Below are positions 16,148-24,090 of a stretch of DNA of 64,000 bases, one piece after another. Every line of letters begins with the position of its first letter. Position 1 is the first letter of the stretch. A program made the position numbers and the translations under genes. Source of the stretch: CAYYYG01 sp964490875 (GTDB lineage: Bacteria; Patescibacteriota; Microgenomatia; UBA1406; GWC2-37-13); NCBI GenBank assembly GCA_964490875.1, contig CAZBEF010000003.1, positions 1 through 64,000 on the forward strand, given 5' to 3'. The notes beneath the pieces were generated by a model. It was not told the DNA's origin. It worked only from the letters and a program-made list of their open reading frames with translations, and did not search any database.

Positions 16148-16300
16148 TTATGAAAATCCTTGCTTTGCAGCTTGGTTTCTGATTTGACTTTTTAAATCAA
16201 CTAATTCACCAAAAGGTCTCTTTGCAGATACGAAGTCGGTTCGTGTGAAATGGATTGATTGCCACTAAAAAATCATCGCGAATAAGTGCAGTAGTGTAAT
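16148..16300 (-). pseudogene. Possible decayed ORF (two frames)
   Basis: The minus strand reads ALIRDDFLVAINPFHT in one frame and TDFVSAKRPFGELVDLKSQ then IRNQAAKQGFS and TAA (16148-16150) in the next. Both halves look protein-like and would join after a one-base change. No start codon is clear, so this is a remnant at best. The rest of the 282-base gap shows only the promoter of the next gene. Confidence 0.22.
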
Positions 16301-16314
16301 ATACTATCACACAT

Positions 16315-17067
16315 ATGTTATACGAACAAAGAAGAAGTATTCAAATAGATAAAGACGAAGCGGTGCGCCATTTCATGCAGCCTCTAATCGAAAAAAATCC
16401 ACAAGCATACATGCATTCTCGGCAGGTAGCAAAGTATGCCCAAATGATCGCTGGATACGCAGGGTATGATACAGAAAATCAGATCTTAATACATACTATT
16501 GCATCCGTTCATGATATTGGAAAAGCAGATCAACAATACATTACAAGTTTAGCAGGCAAAGTAGTTGAAACACAAGAAGATTCAGAGAATTTTTATCGTC
16601 ATGCATCTGTTGGTGCAGATTTACTTCTTAAAGAACCAGAACTTTTTGGAGACGAATTAACTCAGATGTGTGCTTTTGTTGCCCGGTATCACCATATTAC
16701 ATTTAAAACTCAAGGGTTAAACAGATTACAGGCAACACGTAAATTAGTAGCCGATGAAACAATACGATCTCAGTATCCTGCGGTGAAAGACTGGAATAAA
16801 TTATATGATATGCTAATGATAATCCGCCTGGCTGATGCGTTTGATTCTGGAACGAATACATATCCTTGCAAGATACCCCTTAGAAATCCGGGATTTCCAA
16901 AATCGTTTACAAATATGATTACAGGAATTACTGCGCAATTCGAGAGTACCTCTGAAAAAGTAGAAAAGTGTAGATTTGATGATAAGTTTTATGAAGCGAT
17001 GGGTAGATTCGGAGCTGATATGATAGAGTTCGAAGGATTATTAAATAATCAGCGGCCGTCGACGTAG
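16315..17067 (+). CDS. HD domain phosphohydrolase
   Basis: A 250-residue HD-superfamily metalloenzyme. Metal ligands are seen in order: H34 (YMHSRQVAK), HD at residues 66-67 (SVHDIGK), later paired His in ARYHHITF, and Asp in RLADAFDSG. The HDIGK spelling is close to HD-GYP and related c-di-nucleotide or nucleotide phosphohydrolases, but the GYP signature is absent, so c-di-GMP is not implied. No signal peptide. A TACTAT lies 7 nt before the ATG. Its 3' end overlaps the end of the converging pseudogene by 19 nt. Confidence 0.82.
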   Translation: MLYEQRRSIQIDKDEAVRHFMQPLIEKNPQAYMHSRQVAKYAQMIAGYAGYDTENQILIHTIASVHDIGKADQQYITSLAGKVVETQEDSENFYRHASVGADLLLKEPELFGDELTQMCAFVARYHHITFKTQGLNRLQATRKLVADETIRSQYPAVKDWNKLYDMLMIIRLADAFDSGTNTYPCKIPLRNPGFPKSFTNMITGITAQFESTSEKVEKCRFDDKFYEAMGRFGADMIEFEGLLNNQRPST

Positions 17068-17639
17068 TTGAAGAATTCCAGCCGGCGGCGTTTATATTCA
17101 CGCACCGAGACTCCATTTGATTTAATCTTAAGCTTCTCATATTCACGGAGAAAATTTTTGTTCTTCTGAATTCGTTTGAAGGTCCGGATTGTATTGCGGC
17201 TGATTGGATTGGTTTTGCCTATCATAAGCGCCTCAACTACACATCGTTTGTAATTGAAGATCCATTCAACAAAGCTTTTCTTTACTTTAGAAGGCTGGCC
17301 CAATACCGTAACTAAGCCTCCTATATACAGTGGAAACTCTTTTGGATCGCATTCGATTATCAGATCAATATCACGCTGTCCGGCAATGCCAAGAACGGCA
17401 GATCCTATAAAAATAACTTTTAGATAAGGATATATCTTTTAAATCTTGTTGACCAACTGCTGGCCGATTTCTGTTACCTTAGGATCATACGGTTGAATTT
17501 GTACATACTTGTTATCCGGATAAGTGAAGGAGTACAAATATTCAATCGGTGTCTTCCAGAGCAATTTTAAGTCGCGCCGGAATATTTTTATTTTTTTTAC
17601 CATTTTTTTCTTTAGTTGTTGGAATATCATAAAACCCAT
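17049..17639 (-). pseudogene. GrpB-like (UPF0157) nucleotidyltransferase broken by an in-frame TAA
   Basis: Two ORFs in the same frame are separated by one stop codon, TAA at 17439-17441. Before it: YVQIQPYDPKVTEIGQQLVN, the GrpB start (usually V.PYDP.W). After it: KVIFIGSAVLGIAGQRDIDL and more, the GrpB core (usually IGSTAVPGLAGKPIID). Read through, the product would be 196 residues, a normal length, with MGFMIFQQL as start. The second part has no start codon of its own before an internal Met. Either a nonsense mutation has broken the gene or a base was misread. Confidence 0.75.
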
Positions 17640-17650
17640 AGAAAGTGTTA

Positions 17651-17673
17651 TAGGGATCTATTATACTAGATTT
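17651..17673 (-). promoter_or_regulatory. Promoter block shared with the 14.55-kb region
   Basis: On the + strand ATAGGGATCTATTATACTAG, nearly the same as 14551-14573. It contains TATAAT on the minus strand upstream of the broken GrpB-like gene. Confidence 0.35.
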
Positions 17674-17711
17674 TAGCCTCTGATGACAAGAGAAGATGAA
17701 TTGAATAGATT

Positions 17712-17746
17712 CTTCTCCCGATTGCTATCGGGATCAGAATGACAGG
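17712..17746. repeat. Short palindromic repeat (TCCCGAT/ATCGGGA type)
   Basis: CTCCCGATTGCTATCGGGA followed by TCAGAATGACAG, a hairpin related to the GATCCCGAC...GTCGGGATGACA copies at 23.66 and 58.48 kb. It lies just downstream of the L,D-transpeptidase gene and could act as a terminator hairpin. Confidence 0.4.
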
Positions 17747-17749
17747 TAA

Positions 17750-19075
17750 CTAGTTATAAACATAGACCGGCATATCAACATCCGAGAACGCATAGACTTC
17801 TTTTGCAGCGCCTACATCGAGCGCTACACAGCCGCCTGTATGCGGTGAGCCGATAAACTCACGCGGGCGCTGGATTTTGGCTCCATCTTCGGCTACCCAA
17901 TAGGGAAGTTCATGAATACCAAAATAAGCATCGACTTCTGGCCCGTAATAGAAGGCCATCCAGAAGGGCATCCAGACATGGTAAATATCTGAAAATGCAT
18001 TCACCGCTTTATTGAGAATCTTAAACTGCCCAACCGGAGTAGGGTAGTATAGACCGGTTGAAATTTTATAGGTATTAAAAAGGTTTCCGTCTTTAAATAA
18101 ATACATTGTCTGCTGCGAAATATCGACTTCTATATATTTCTGAGCCAGATTTCCTTTTGTATTGGGCGTATACCCAATTTGGGCGGCGATTGTATCGGCT
18201 GTTTGCCCCCGTGCGCGTGAGTTTATCAGCGCGATTAAATCTTTTTTCAGCTCGCCCGGATGAATCTTTTTGTCTGATTCAAGCTTTAGGTAGGATTGAA
18301 TATTTTCCATAAGAGTCTGCAGTTTATCTTCTACCGTATCGACCATAATCTGATTATTTTCAGCATCGTACTGAATCGTCATAAGCTGTTTTAGTTGATC
18401 GGGGAGAATGGTGAACCGCGGAGAATTCTCAATATCACTGAGCGTTATATAGATTGGTGAATTAAATACATCAGTAAGAACGGTGTTTATTCCCAGTACT
18501 TTTTCGACCGATTTATTTTTAATCTTAACAAGTTTCGGCTCTATGATAGTCTTTTTTCCAAAGTTCATAACAATCTGTTTTTTTAAGCTGTCGGGATCGA
18601 TCGAATATTTCTGTTCATTATTCTGATAAATAAGGCGTTTGGCAGTATTGTCTACTTGAACTGAATCTGCGCTGGTGCTGAAGTCATAAATCGAATCGTT
18701 AATAAAATGATAATAATCCTGCCTAAAGGCCAACACGGGAAGAATGAGACTGTTGGAGTGCAACGACTGAAAAAAAGAAATTAGATTTTTCGGAAAGGGA
18801 AGGGAATTTTGTTCAAACGTTGTCTGAAGAGAAGAAAGCATATTCAGACTGATTCCTAAATCCGAATAGCGGTATTCGTATATTCTGTCTTTTATACGAA
18901 TCTTCATAGGAGTTCGGAGCGCGTCGATCAATGAATTTTCTACGTTCTGTTTTGATTTTCCAGAAACATTAAGACTGGCAATATAGGTATTGGGAAAGGC
19001 ATGGCTGGTAATATAGCTGAGAAATAAAAAAGAAGAAATAAGAATTAAGATTACATAAGAAGCAATTTTTCCCAT
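17750..19075 (-). CDS. L,D-transpeptidase (YkuD) with PG-binding domain
   Basis: A 441-residue cell-wall enzyme. The N-terminal helix (about residues 4-24) is a signal anchor. Residues 30-300 form an extended region resembling the peptidoglycan-binding domain of VanW/YkuD proteins, and the C-terminal 130 residues are the YkuD catalytic domain: VDISQQTMYLFKDGNLFNTY, a GIHELPYW strand with an invariant His, and the active-site SPHTGGCVAL with Cys at about residue 416 and His at 412. It makes 3-3 peptidoglycan cross-links or attaches proteins. A TACAAT lies 6 nt before the ATG. Confidence 0.88.
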   Translation of the reverse strand: MGKIASYVILILISSFLFLSYITSHAFPNTYIASLNVSGKSKQNVENSLIDALRTPMKIRIKDRIYEYRYSDLGISLNMLSSLQTTFEQNSLPFPKNLISFFQSLHSNSLILPVLAFRQDYYHFINDSIYDFSTSADSVQVDNTAKRLIYQNNEQKYSIDPDSLKKQIVMNFGKKTIIEPKLVKIKNKSVEKVLGINTVLTDVFNSPIYITLSDIENSPRFTILPDQLKQLMTIQYDAENNQIMVDTVEDKLQTLMENIQSYLKLESDKKIHPGELKKDLIALINSRARGQTADTIAAQIGYTPNTKGNLAQKYIEVDISQQTMYLFKDGNLFNTYKISTGLYYPTPVGQFKILNKAVNAFSDIYHVWMPFWMAFYYGPEVDAYFGIHELPYWVAEDGAKIQRPREFIGSPHTGGCVALDVGAAKEVYAFSDVDMPVYVYN

Positions 19076-19081
19076 TGTATC

Positions 19082-19087
19082 ATTGTA
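19082..19087 (-). promoter_or_regulatory. -10 TACAAT for the leaderless L,D-transpeptidase gene
   Basis: ATTGTA on the + strand, exactly 6 nt from the start codon. Confidence 0.55.
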
Positions 19088-19116
19088 CCGTTAATTCAGG
19101 TATCGCACAACTTTGT

Positions 19117-19839
19117 TTATGAAGAGCTGCCGAAATCAGGAACGGTTGGCGCACCGGCTGGTGGCGCTGGCGGTTGTTGTTGGTTATTCGCCGGGGGCGC
19201 AGCTGTTTTTTCTTGTAATTGATTCAGAATTGCGTCGAGTGAGGCATCATCTATTGTACTTTCTGCTGCAGAAGCTGAATCGGCTGTGGGAGCCGGTTGT
19301 ACGGGTGCTGCTGGTTCTTGAGGTACTGATGGTGCATTATTCATAGAAAGCGGAGGCAAATCCATAGATGGTTGTGCACTCTGGTCTGGAACAGTCGGTG
19401 GAACAACAGGTACTTCTGGTGTTGGAGGCTGCGGGGTTGGCGGCTGTGGAACGGGAGCTGGAGGCTGCGGGGTTGGCATTTCGGGAGGTGCTGCCGGCGG
19501 CGCAGCATTTTGCTGATCTGCGACAACTTCTACTTTTGGTTTTTCTTCGGCAGGCATCTGGGCCGGCTGTTCTGCTGGTTTGCCATCGGCGGCAAATCCA
19601 AGTTCTTTATCAAATTCTTCTGCAGTGAATCCTTTTAAAACAACGGTTGAGCCGTCGTCTTTTTCCAATTTTGTTACCGGAGTTCCGGCAAAATTATTGG
19701 AGACATTCAGCATTTCGGTAAGATATTCGTGGTTTGTTTCGAGGTTTTTTTCTTCAAAAGGAAGGTTGTGAGTAGCCAGATATTCTTTTTCTTGTTTTGA
19801 GAATTGACAATCGGTGATTGTGTAGATAGTTATTTTCAT
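19117..19839 (-). CDS. Glutaredoxin-like domain with a Pro/Gln-rich C-terminal tail
   Basis: A 240-residue protein. Residues 1-82 are a thioredoxin-fold, NrdH/glutaredoxin-like domain: strand MKITIYTIT, active site CQFS (C11-S14), the cis-Pro GTPVTKL and a C-terminal GFTAEEFDKELGF. The second cysteine of the usual CxxC is Ser, so only monothiol or binding functions are possible. Residues 83-240 are a low-complexity tail of Pro, Gln and Ala (QPPAPVPQPPTP) with short helical patches. No signal sequence is present. The plus-strand ORFs over the tail are GC-rich shadows. Confidence 0.7.
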   Translation of the reverse strand: MKITIYTITDCQFSKQEKEYLATHNLPFEEKNLETNHEYLTEMLNVSNNFAGTPVTKLEKDDGSTVVLKGFTAEEFDKELGFAADGKPAEQPAQMPAEEKPKVEVVADQQNAAPPAAPPEMPTPQPPAPVPQPPTPQPPTPEVPVVPPTVPDQSAQPSMDLPPLSMNNAPSVPQEPAAPVQPAPTADSASAAESTIDDASLDAILNQLQEKTAAPPANNQQQPPAPPAGAPTVPDFGSSS

Positions 19840-19946
19840 AATATTAAACCATTATGAAGAATATTTTTTTCATTGTCAACACATATGTGACTTTTATAGA
19901 AGATATACGAGGCAAACTTTATCTTTAATGTAATAAAGATAGAAGA

Positions 19947-20831
19947 TTACAATTGAATCAATGCCTTCCAGTCTTTTACAAATTTATTCAGTCCTTCATC
20001 CAAAAGATCGCCTTCTTTTTTCTCGATTACATATTCTTCAAAATTTTTCTTCAGCTGAAGATCTTCGTAAATAAGAGATTTCAGGCCGTCTTCTTTTACG
20101 CGATAATGTTCGTCGGGGATCCAGGTTTCTTCGTGAACCCATTCCTGAATAAGCTTGAGCGGAACTGTTGCAATGTCGGCTTTCAGAAAAATAGACGCAT
20201 ATAAGTGGTCAAGATGCCGAATTGAGGCGGCCAGCACCAACACATGTGATTTTTTTGCTTTCTTTATTTTGTCGAATTTTTTGTAGAGTTTGAGAATATT
20301 TTTCACGAGATCCAATCCATTATACCCACGGTCATCCCAGCGGCCGATGAATGGAGAAATGAATGCCGGTTGTGTCGTCTTTTCAGTAGCTGCATATACT
20401 GCAGCGGCCTGGGTTTCGTCAAAAACTAGAGTCATGTTTACCCGTCCGCCTTTTTGGACGAATTCATGCGCGGCTTTGACACCCTCTGGAATGGTGGGGA
20501 ACTTAATGTAAACATTCCGCCCCCAGGTGAACATGTTTTCGGCCTGCTTTAACATATCGGCGGCTTTGGTGTTCCAGTCGGCGTACACTTCTACCGAGAT
20601 AGGGCCGGCGAGTTCTTTGTGCAGGGCTTCGATAATGCGTTTGTATTCACCAAGCAGAGCTTCTTCGGTAAGTTTTTTGCCACTGGCAAGAAATTTTTGA
20701 ATGTCGGGATTTTTAACGACAAGAGACGGGTTGGTTGTCTGGCCGTCGAGATATCCTAATAATCCTTTGGCTTTTTTTGTTTCTTCCGGATCGCCGGAGT
20801 CGAGAAATATTTTTGGTAGTTTGATTGACAT
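19947..20831 (-). CDS. tal: Transaldolase
   Basis: A 294-residue class I aldolase-fold enzyme that moves a dihydroxyacetone unit between sugar phosphates in the non-oxidative pentose phosphate pathway. The Schiff-base Lys is K110 in VYIKFPTIPEG; TTNPSLV near residues 32-38 and the SPFIGRWDDRG loop (about 159-169) are the usual signatures. The later part (LLDEGLNKFVKDWKALI) is a C-terminal helix typical of the TalB-like forms. It is cytoplasmic and stands alone here. TATAAT lies 10 nt before the ATG. Confidence 0.9.
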   Translation of the reverse strand: MSIKLPKIFLDSGDPEETKKAKGLLGYLDGQTTNPSLVVKNPDIQKFLASGKKLTEEALLGEYKRIIEALHKELAGPISVEVYADWNTKAADMLKQAENMFTWGRNVYIKFPTIPEGVKAAHEFVQKGGRVNMTLVFDETQAAAVYAATEKTTQPAFISPFIGRWDDRGYNGLDLVKNILKLYKKFDKIKKAKKSHVLVLAASIRHLDHLYASIFLKADIATVPLKLIQEWVHEETWIPDEHYRVKEDGLKSLIYEDLQLKKNFEEYVIEKKEGDLLDEGLNKFVKDWKALIQL

Positions 20832-20841
20832 AGGTTTAATA

Positions 20842-20847
20842 ATTATA
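20842..20847 (-). promoter_or_regulatory. -10 TATAAT, 10 nt before the transaldolase ATG
   Basis: N10 spacing, as in three neighbouring minus-strand genes and in pth. Confidence 0.5.
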
Positions 20848-20863
20848 ACATAGAGTCATTTGT

Positions 20864-21007
20864 CGTCATTGCGAGGAACGCAGTGACGAAGCAATCCCGT
20901 AACCAATAAACAAGAGGTTGTAATGTCACGAGTGCTATAACCGTGGGTCTTTATTAATAGGATTGCTTCGCTACGCCAAGTCAGACTTGGCTACGCTCGC
21001 AATGACG
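20864..21007. repeat. Element A copy 1: ~145-bp palindromic repeat
   Basis: It opens CGTCATTGCGAGGAACG and closes CTCGCAATGACG, with inner arms GAAGCAATCC and GGATTGCTTC, and a central 60-nt core (GAGGTTGTAATGT...). Two more full copies, at 27455 and 35921, keep the same core and termini, so this is a defined element with long terminal inverted repeats, like a MITE or REP doublet. Confidence 0.8.
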
Positions 21008-21009
21008 TG

Positions 21010-23664
21010 TTATCCACTCCATAAATTTTTTAAATGATTGGTGTAAAGCGCGGTGCCGAACCAGGCCCAGTTTTGCGTGTAGTAGTTGTTGGGATCTTCC
21101 CAGTAACTTTTTTCTTCGTCTTCGTAATATTTTTCGGCAATTTTTTCTGCATACATTTTTTTTGCTGCTGCCGGCTGGCTGATTATAAAATAGCCAAGGT
21201 TGCCGCTGTAGGCTGCTGCGGATTCGTATGCTTCCCACACTTTCCCGTCGTGGGTATATGCTGTTGAAATTTTTCCTTTATTTGAATATTCACGGGAAAA
21301 AAACGAAAGTGTAGAAAGAAATGATTTTGCGTCCGGGGCTTTAAACCAGGCATAGTCAAGCGCGATCCGCCACGGAATACGGAAAGCATTGTATGAATAT
21401 TCTGTAGCACGAGGTTGTGATTCTCCGGGCTGAACGGCTTCGAACGTTTGTTTGTCTATAGCGCACCATTCCGGAGGCAGAAGCCCGATCTGAGTATCGA
21501 GTGGTGCGGCAGTGCATTTTTTTAATAGCCAGTAACTGGTATCGGCCAGAAGGTTCCACGGGCGCGATTGGTCGGCCATGGCAAAAATTCTGTACGACGC
21601 AGGCGATAGATACGATGGATTAATTGTTATGGTAGATTCATGGTTGGCCCAGTTGGCTGCTGTCAGGTATGGAAGATTGTTTAATGTTACGACTTCGTGA
21701 TTCCAGATTCCATTCATCACCCGAAGTGCTTGTTGAAGGTACCGGTCATCGTTCCATTGTTTAGAAGCAAAGAGCAAGGCGAGTGCAATGTCCGAATCGG
21801 CGTCTGAAGCCGTACCGGTATCGATTGTCTGCTGCGCAGAATACCGCCAGACAAATAATCCGTCCGACTGCTGCAGATTTTTCTGTGTGAAGCTCCATAT
21901 CTCATCAAATGCTTTGTGGTCATTCATCCAAACAGCACGGAGAAGCGCATACGATTGTCCTTCTGAAGTTGTGCCGTTATTTCCGTACGGATCCATTGTC
22001 TGCCCGTTTTTTATGAAATGATTTTTATAGAAGTTCCAGGACGTTTTTAAAATCCGGGATTCAAATCTTGTTGCAAAAAATTGTACACCCCAGCCGTCGT
22101 TCCAAAAGCGCGCGATAGGCCGTGAGTTATTCCAGGCAGCCTTAGTTATATCCAAACCTGCTGTAGTAATATCGTGTTCCATCTGCGGAGTGAGTGCCAC
22201 ATAATCTATTCCGGCTGGCCCGCCGTTTAAAATATCCCGGCTTATCTCGGGATCGCGGTCTACTTTCCAGTACCATTCGGCATTTTTAAACTTTCCTATT
22301 CCATCAGCATGTAATTCTATATATCCGTAATTATCAATGACATAGAATGCATCAGGATTGGCGCGGGTAAGCATCCAGTCTATTGCTTGTATCTGCGGTG
22401 TCGTCTGGTCTGATGTATATAGATTCTGAATATTGCGGACATTGGTAGAAAAATACGCCGAAGTTCCGATAAAAAATATGCCGAGCATTAGAGTGGGAAT
22501 TATCTTGACTGCGCTAATAGAGAATTTATTCTTTAATAGTGTGCCGAAATACCAGCAGGAGACAGCAATATTCAGCGCGAGAATGGGGAATAGGGGAAGG
22601 CTGTAGAATTCGATTACGAGTCCGCCGCGAATTAGAAAAAACCAGAAGGATGTAGAAAATAGTCCGGCGAACAACAAGGGGTTATGGAGTCGCTCAGCCA
22701 CTCTCGCTCCCTGCCTGCCGGCAGGCAGGCTTGCAATTGACGACAGCGAGATCCAGAGATTTATGATCGTAGCTATCGCTCCGAGAATAATTATCATCGG
22801 GTCAAGTTCCAGCCACGACTTTATACTCACCCAGAAAGAGCTTTTGTTAATGTCTATTATTCCGCCGCCATCGCGGCTGAGCTGGTCTTTCAGGGTGCCA
22901 AGCAAACTTACATGCGGATTATTTCCTCCCAAAAAAGTTCCGGAAGGAAAGAGTTCACCTTTAATGAGTGCATATAGAAAATATAAAGCGATAAAAGTCA
23001 GCATCACAGAAAGCCAGGAGGCGATGGCAAAGTGGCGCTGTTTTTTGTTGGTGTACAAATAGAGGCAATATATGAAAAAAGGGATGAAGAATATAGAGTT
23101 TTCTTTGGAAAGAACGCTGAAGCCAAACAGTATGCCGCTCAGAATTATATTTCTTAATTTTCCCTGGTTGTACATAATGCAGACTACGGAGAATAAAACG
23201 AAAAAGGTCATTATATTGTCGAGCAGTACTCTTCGTTGAAAATATATCGCTAGCGGAGAGATTGAGAATATTAAAACAGCAAGAAGTCCGCTGAGTTTGT
23301 CTTTTGTGAGCTTGATTGTGATTGCATAGATAAATAGCGCTGAGAAAATATGAAGCAGAAACATCAGCACCCGGCCGGAGTTTATGGAAAATCCAAATGT
23401 AAAGAAGCCGCCGGTGATTAGTGTCCAGAGGGCAATGAAGATCCATCCGCCGGGGGCATGGTCGTACCAGTAAGTGTAGGGCGCCATCCGGCCTTGGGTG
23501 ATTATCGACCAGGCCTGAGACATGTATACGCCTTCGTCGTTTTCGTAATATGGGTAGTTGAGCATGTTGAATGCGTGCGGTAGACCGGAAATTATTGGTA
23601 TGATCGCCAGTGTTATGAGGTCTGAGTGTTTTTTTATAAAATTATTCATTATTGTCATTGTCAT
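21010..23664 (-). CDS. GT39-like membrane glycosyltransferase fused to a GH8 domain
   Basis: An 884-residue protein. The first 430 residues have about 11 membrane helices and a PMT/ArnT-type (GT39 clan) start with the acidic YENDEGVY loop (residues 40-47) facing outside. The last 350 residues are a GH8 endoglucanase-like domain: TSEGQSYALLRAVW (catalytic acid E568) and ASDADSDIALAL (about 619-630), with many Trp/Tyr carbohydrate contacts. A short segment, LPAGRQGARVAERL (about 313-326), comes from a palindromic repeat copy inserted in frame. The next gene upstream is a cellulose-synthase-like GT2. The ATG at 23649 (MNNFIKK) is an alternative start, because the first five codons come from another repeat. 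Confidence 0.8.
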   Translation of the reverse strand: MTMTIMNNFIKKHSDLITLAIIPIISGLPHAFNMLNYPYYENDEGVYMSQAWSIITQGRMAPYTYWYDHAPGGWIFIALWTLITGGFFTFGFSINSGRVLMFLLHIFSALFIYAITIKLTKDKLSGLLAVLIFSISPLAIYFQRRVLLDNIMTFFVLFSVVCIMYNQGKLRNIILSGILFGFSVLSKENSIFFIPFFIYCLYLYTNKKQRHFAIASWLSVMLTFIALYFLYALIKGELFPSGTFLGGNNPHVSLLGTLKDQLSRDGGGIIDINKSSFWVSIKSWLELDPMIIILGAIATIINLWISLSSIASLPAGRQGARVAERLHNPLLFAGLFSTSFWFFLIRGGLVIEFYSLPLFPILALNIAVSCWYFGTLLKNKFSISAVKIIPTLMLGIFFIGTSAYFSTNVRNIQNLYTSDQTTPQIQAIDWMLTRANPDAFYVIDNYGYIELHADGIGKFKNAEWYWKVDRDPEISRDILNGGPAGIDYVALTPQMEHDITTAGLDITKAAWNNSRPIARFWNDGWGVQFFATRFESRILKTSWNFYKNHFIKNGQTMDPYGNNGTTSEGQSYALLRAVWMNDHKAFDEIWSFTQKNLQQSDGLFVWRYSAQQTIDTGTASDADSDIALALLFASKQWNDDRYLQQALRVMNGIWNHEVVTLNNLPYLTAANWANHESTITINPSYLSPASYRIFAMADQSRPWNLLADTSYWLLKKCTAAPLDTQIGLLPPEWCAIDKQTFEAVQPGESQPRATEYSYNAFRIPWRIALDYAWFKAPDAKSFLSTLSFFSREYSNKGKISTAYTHDGKVWEAYESAAAYSGNLGYFIISQPAAAKKMYAEKIAEKYYEDEEKSYWEDPNNYYTQNWAWFGTALYTNHLKNLWSG
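22688..22742. repeat. Element A fragment inserted in the GT39-GH8 gene
   Basis: TCGCTCAGCCACTCTCGC, then the palindrome CCTGCCTGCCGGCAGGCAGG, then TTGCAATTGACG. The same string of parts is found intergenically near 32.1 and 47.3 kb. Here it is translated in frame. Confidence 0.75.
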
Positions 23665-24080
23665 CCCGACGTAGGTCGGGATCCCATTAATAAAGATATT
23701 CTCTTATTTTGAATTTATCTAGAAAATCTGGCAGATTCTGACAGATATTTTTTAGTCGCTTGTTACTATTTTAGAAAATCTGGTAGATTCTGCCGGTCGC
23801 TCCATTTCGAAAGTGCTCGCAATCAGTCTAGTGTATTGGTAGTGTCATGGGTATAGGTTAACCGTGGTTCCCTCTCGTTCAGAACACCTGCTCCGCGCTT
23901 TCGAAACTGTTCGCTCCCGCCACCTACCAGATTTTCTTGAAAAAATTGTATCTGCTCTCATGGAAAAAGATCCTATCGCTTCAAAACTCATCGCTCCAGG
24001 ATGACATACAAACCCTGTCATGCTGGAGCGAACGAAGCCAATTCTGACTTGGCTGAGTGAGCGATAGCATCCTATCATCA
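23655..24080. repeat. Repeat-filled gap: hairpins of types E and B
   Basis: Nothing but repeats is seen in this 426-base gap. 23655-23695 is the hairpin ATCCCGAC-GTCGGGAT with TGTCA flanks. 23718-23800 has CTGGCAGATTCTGACAG-like short palindromes. 23960-24078 has TATCGCT..CATCGCTCCAGGATGACA and its inverted partner TGTCATGCTGGAGCGAACG, i.e. element B. Any ORF called here is repeat-derived. Confidence 0.7.
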
Positions 24081-24090
24081 AAAGTAATTT

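Noticed and set aside
17439..17441. Alternative genetic code or stop-codon readthrough (TAA) in the GrpB-like gene
   Set aside because: TAA ends many intact genes in the window, so a nonsense mutation or read error is simpler. TGA also ends recognisable genes (trehalase, the GT2 gene at 58.5 kb), so UGA is not recoded.
19341..19771. ORFs on both strands over the Pro-rich tail of the glutaredoxin-like gene
   Set aside because: Low-complexity GC-rich codons keep other frames open; the frame continuing the thioredoxin fold is the real one.
23845..24081. 78-aa minus-strand ORF
   Set aside because: It lies fully in palindromic repeats and codes for no conserved pattern.
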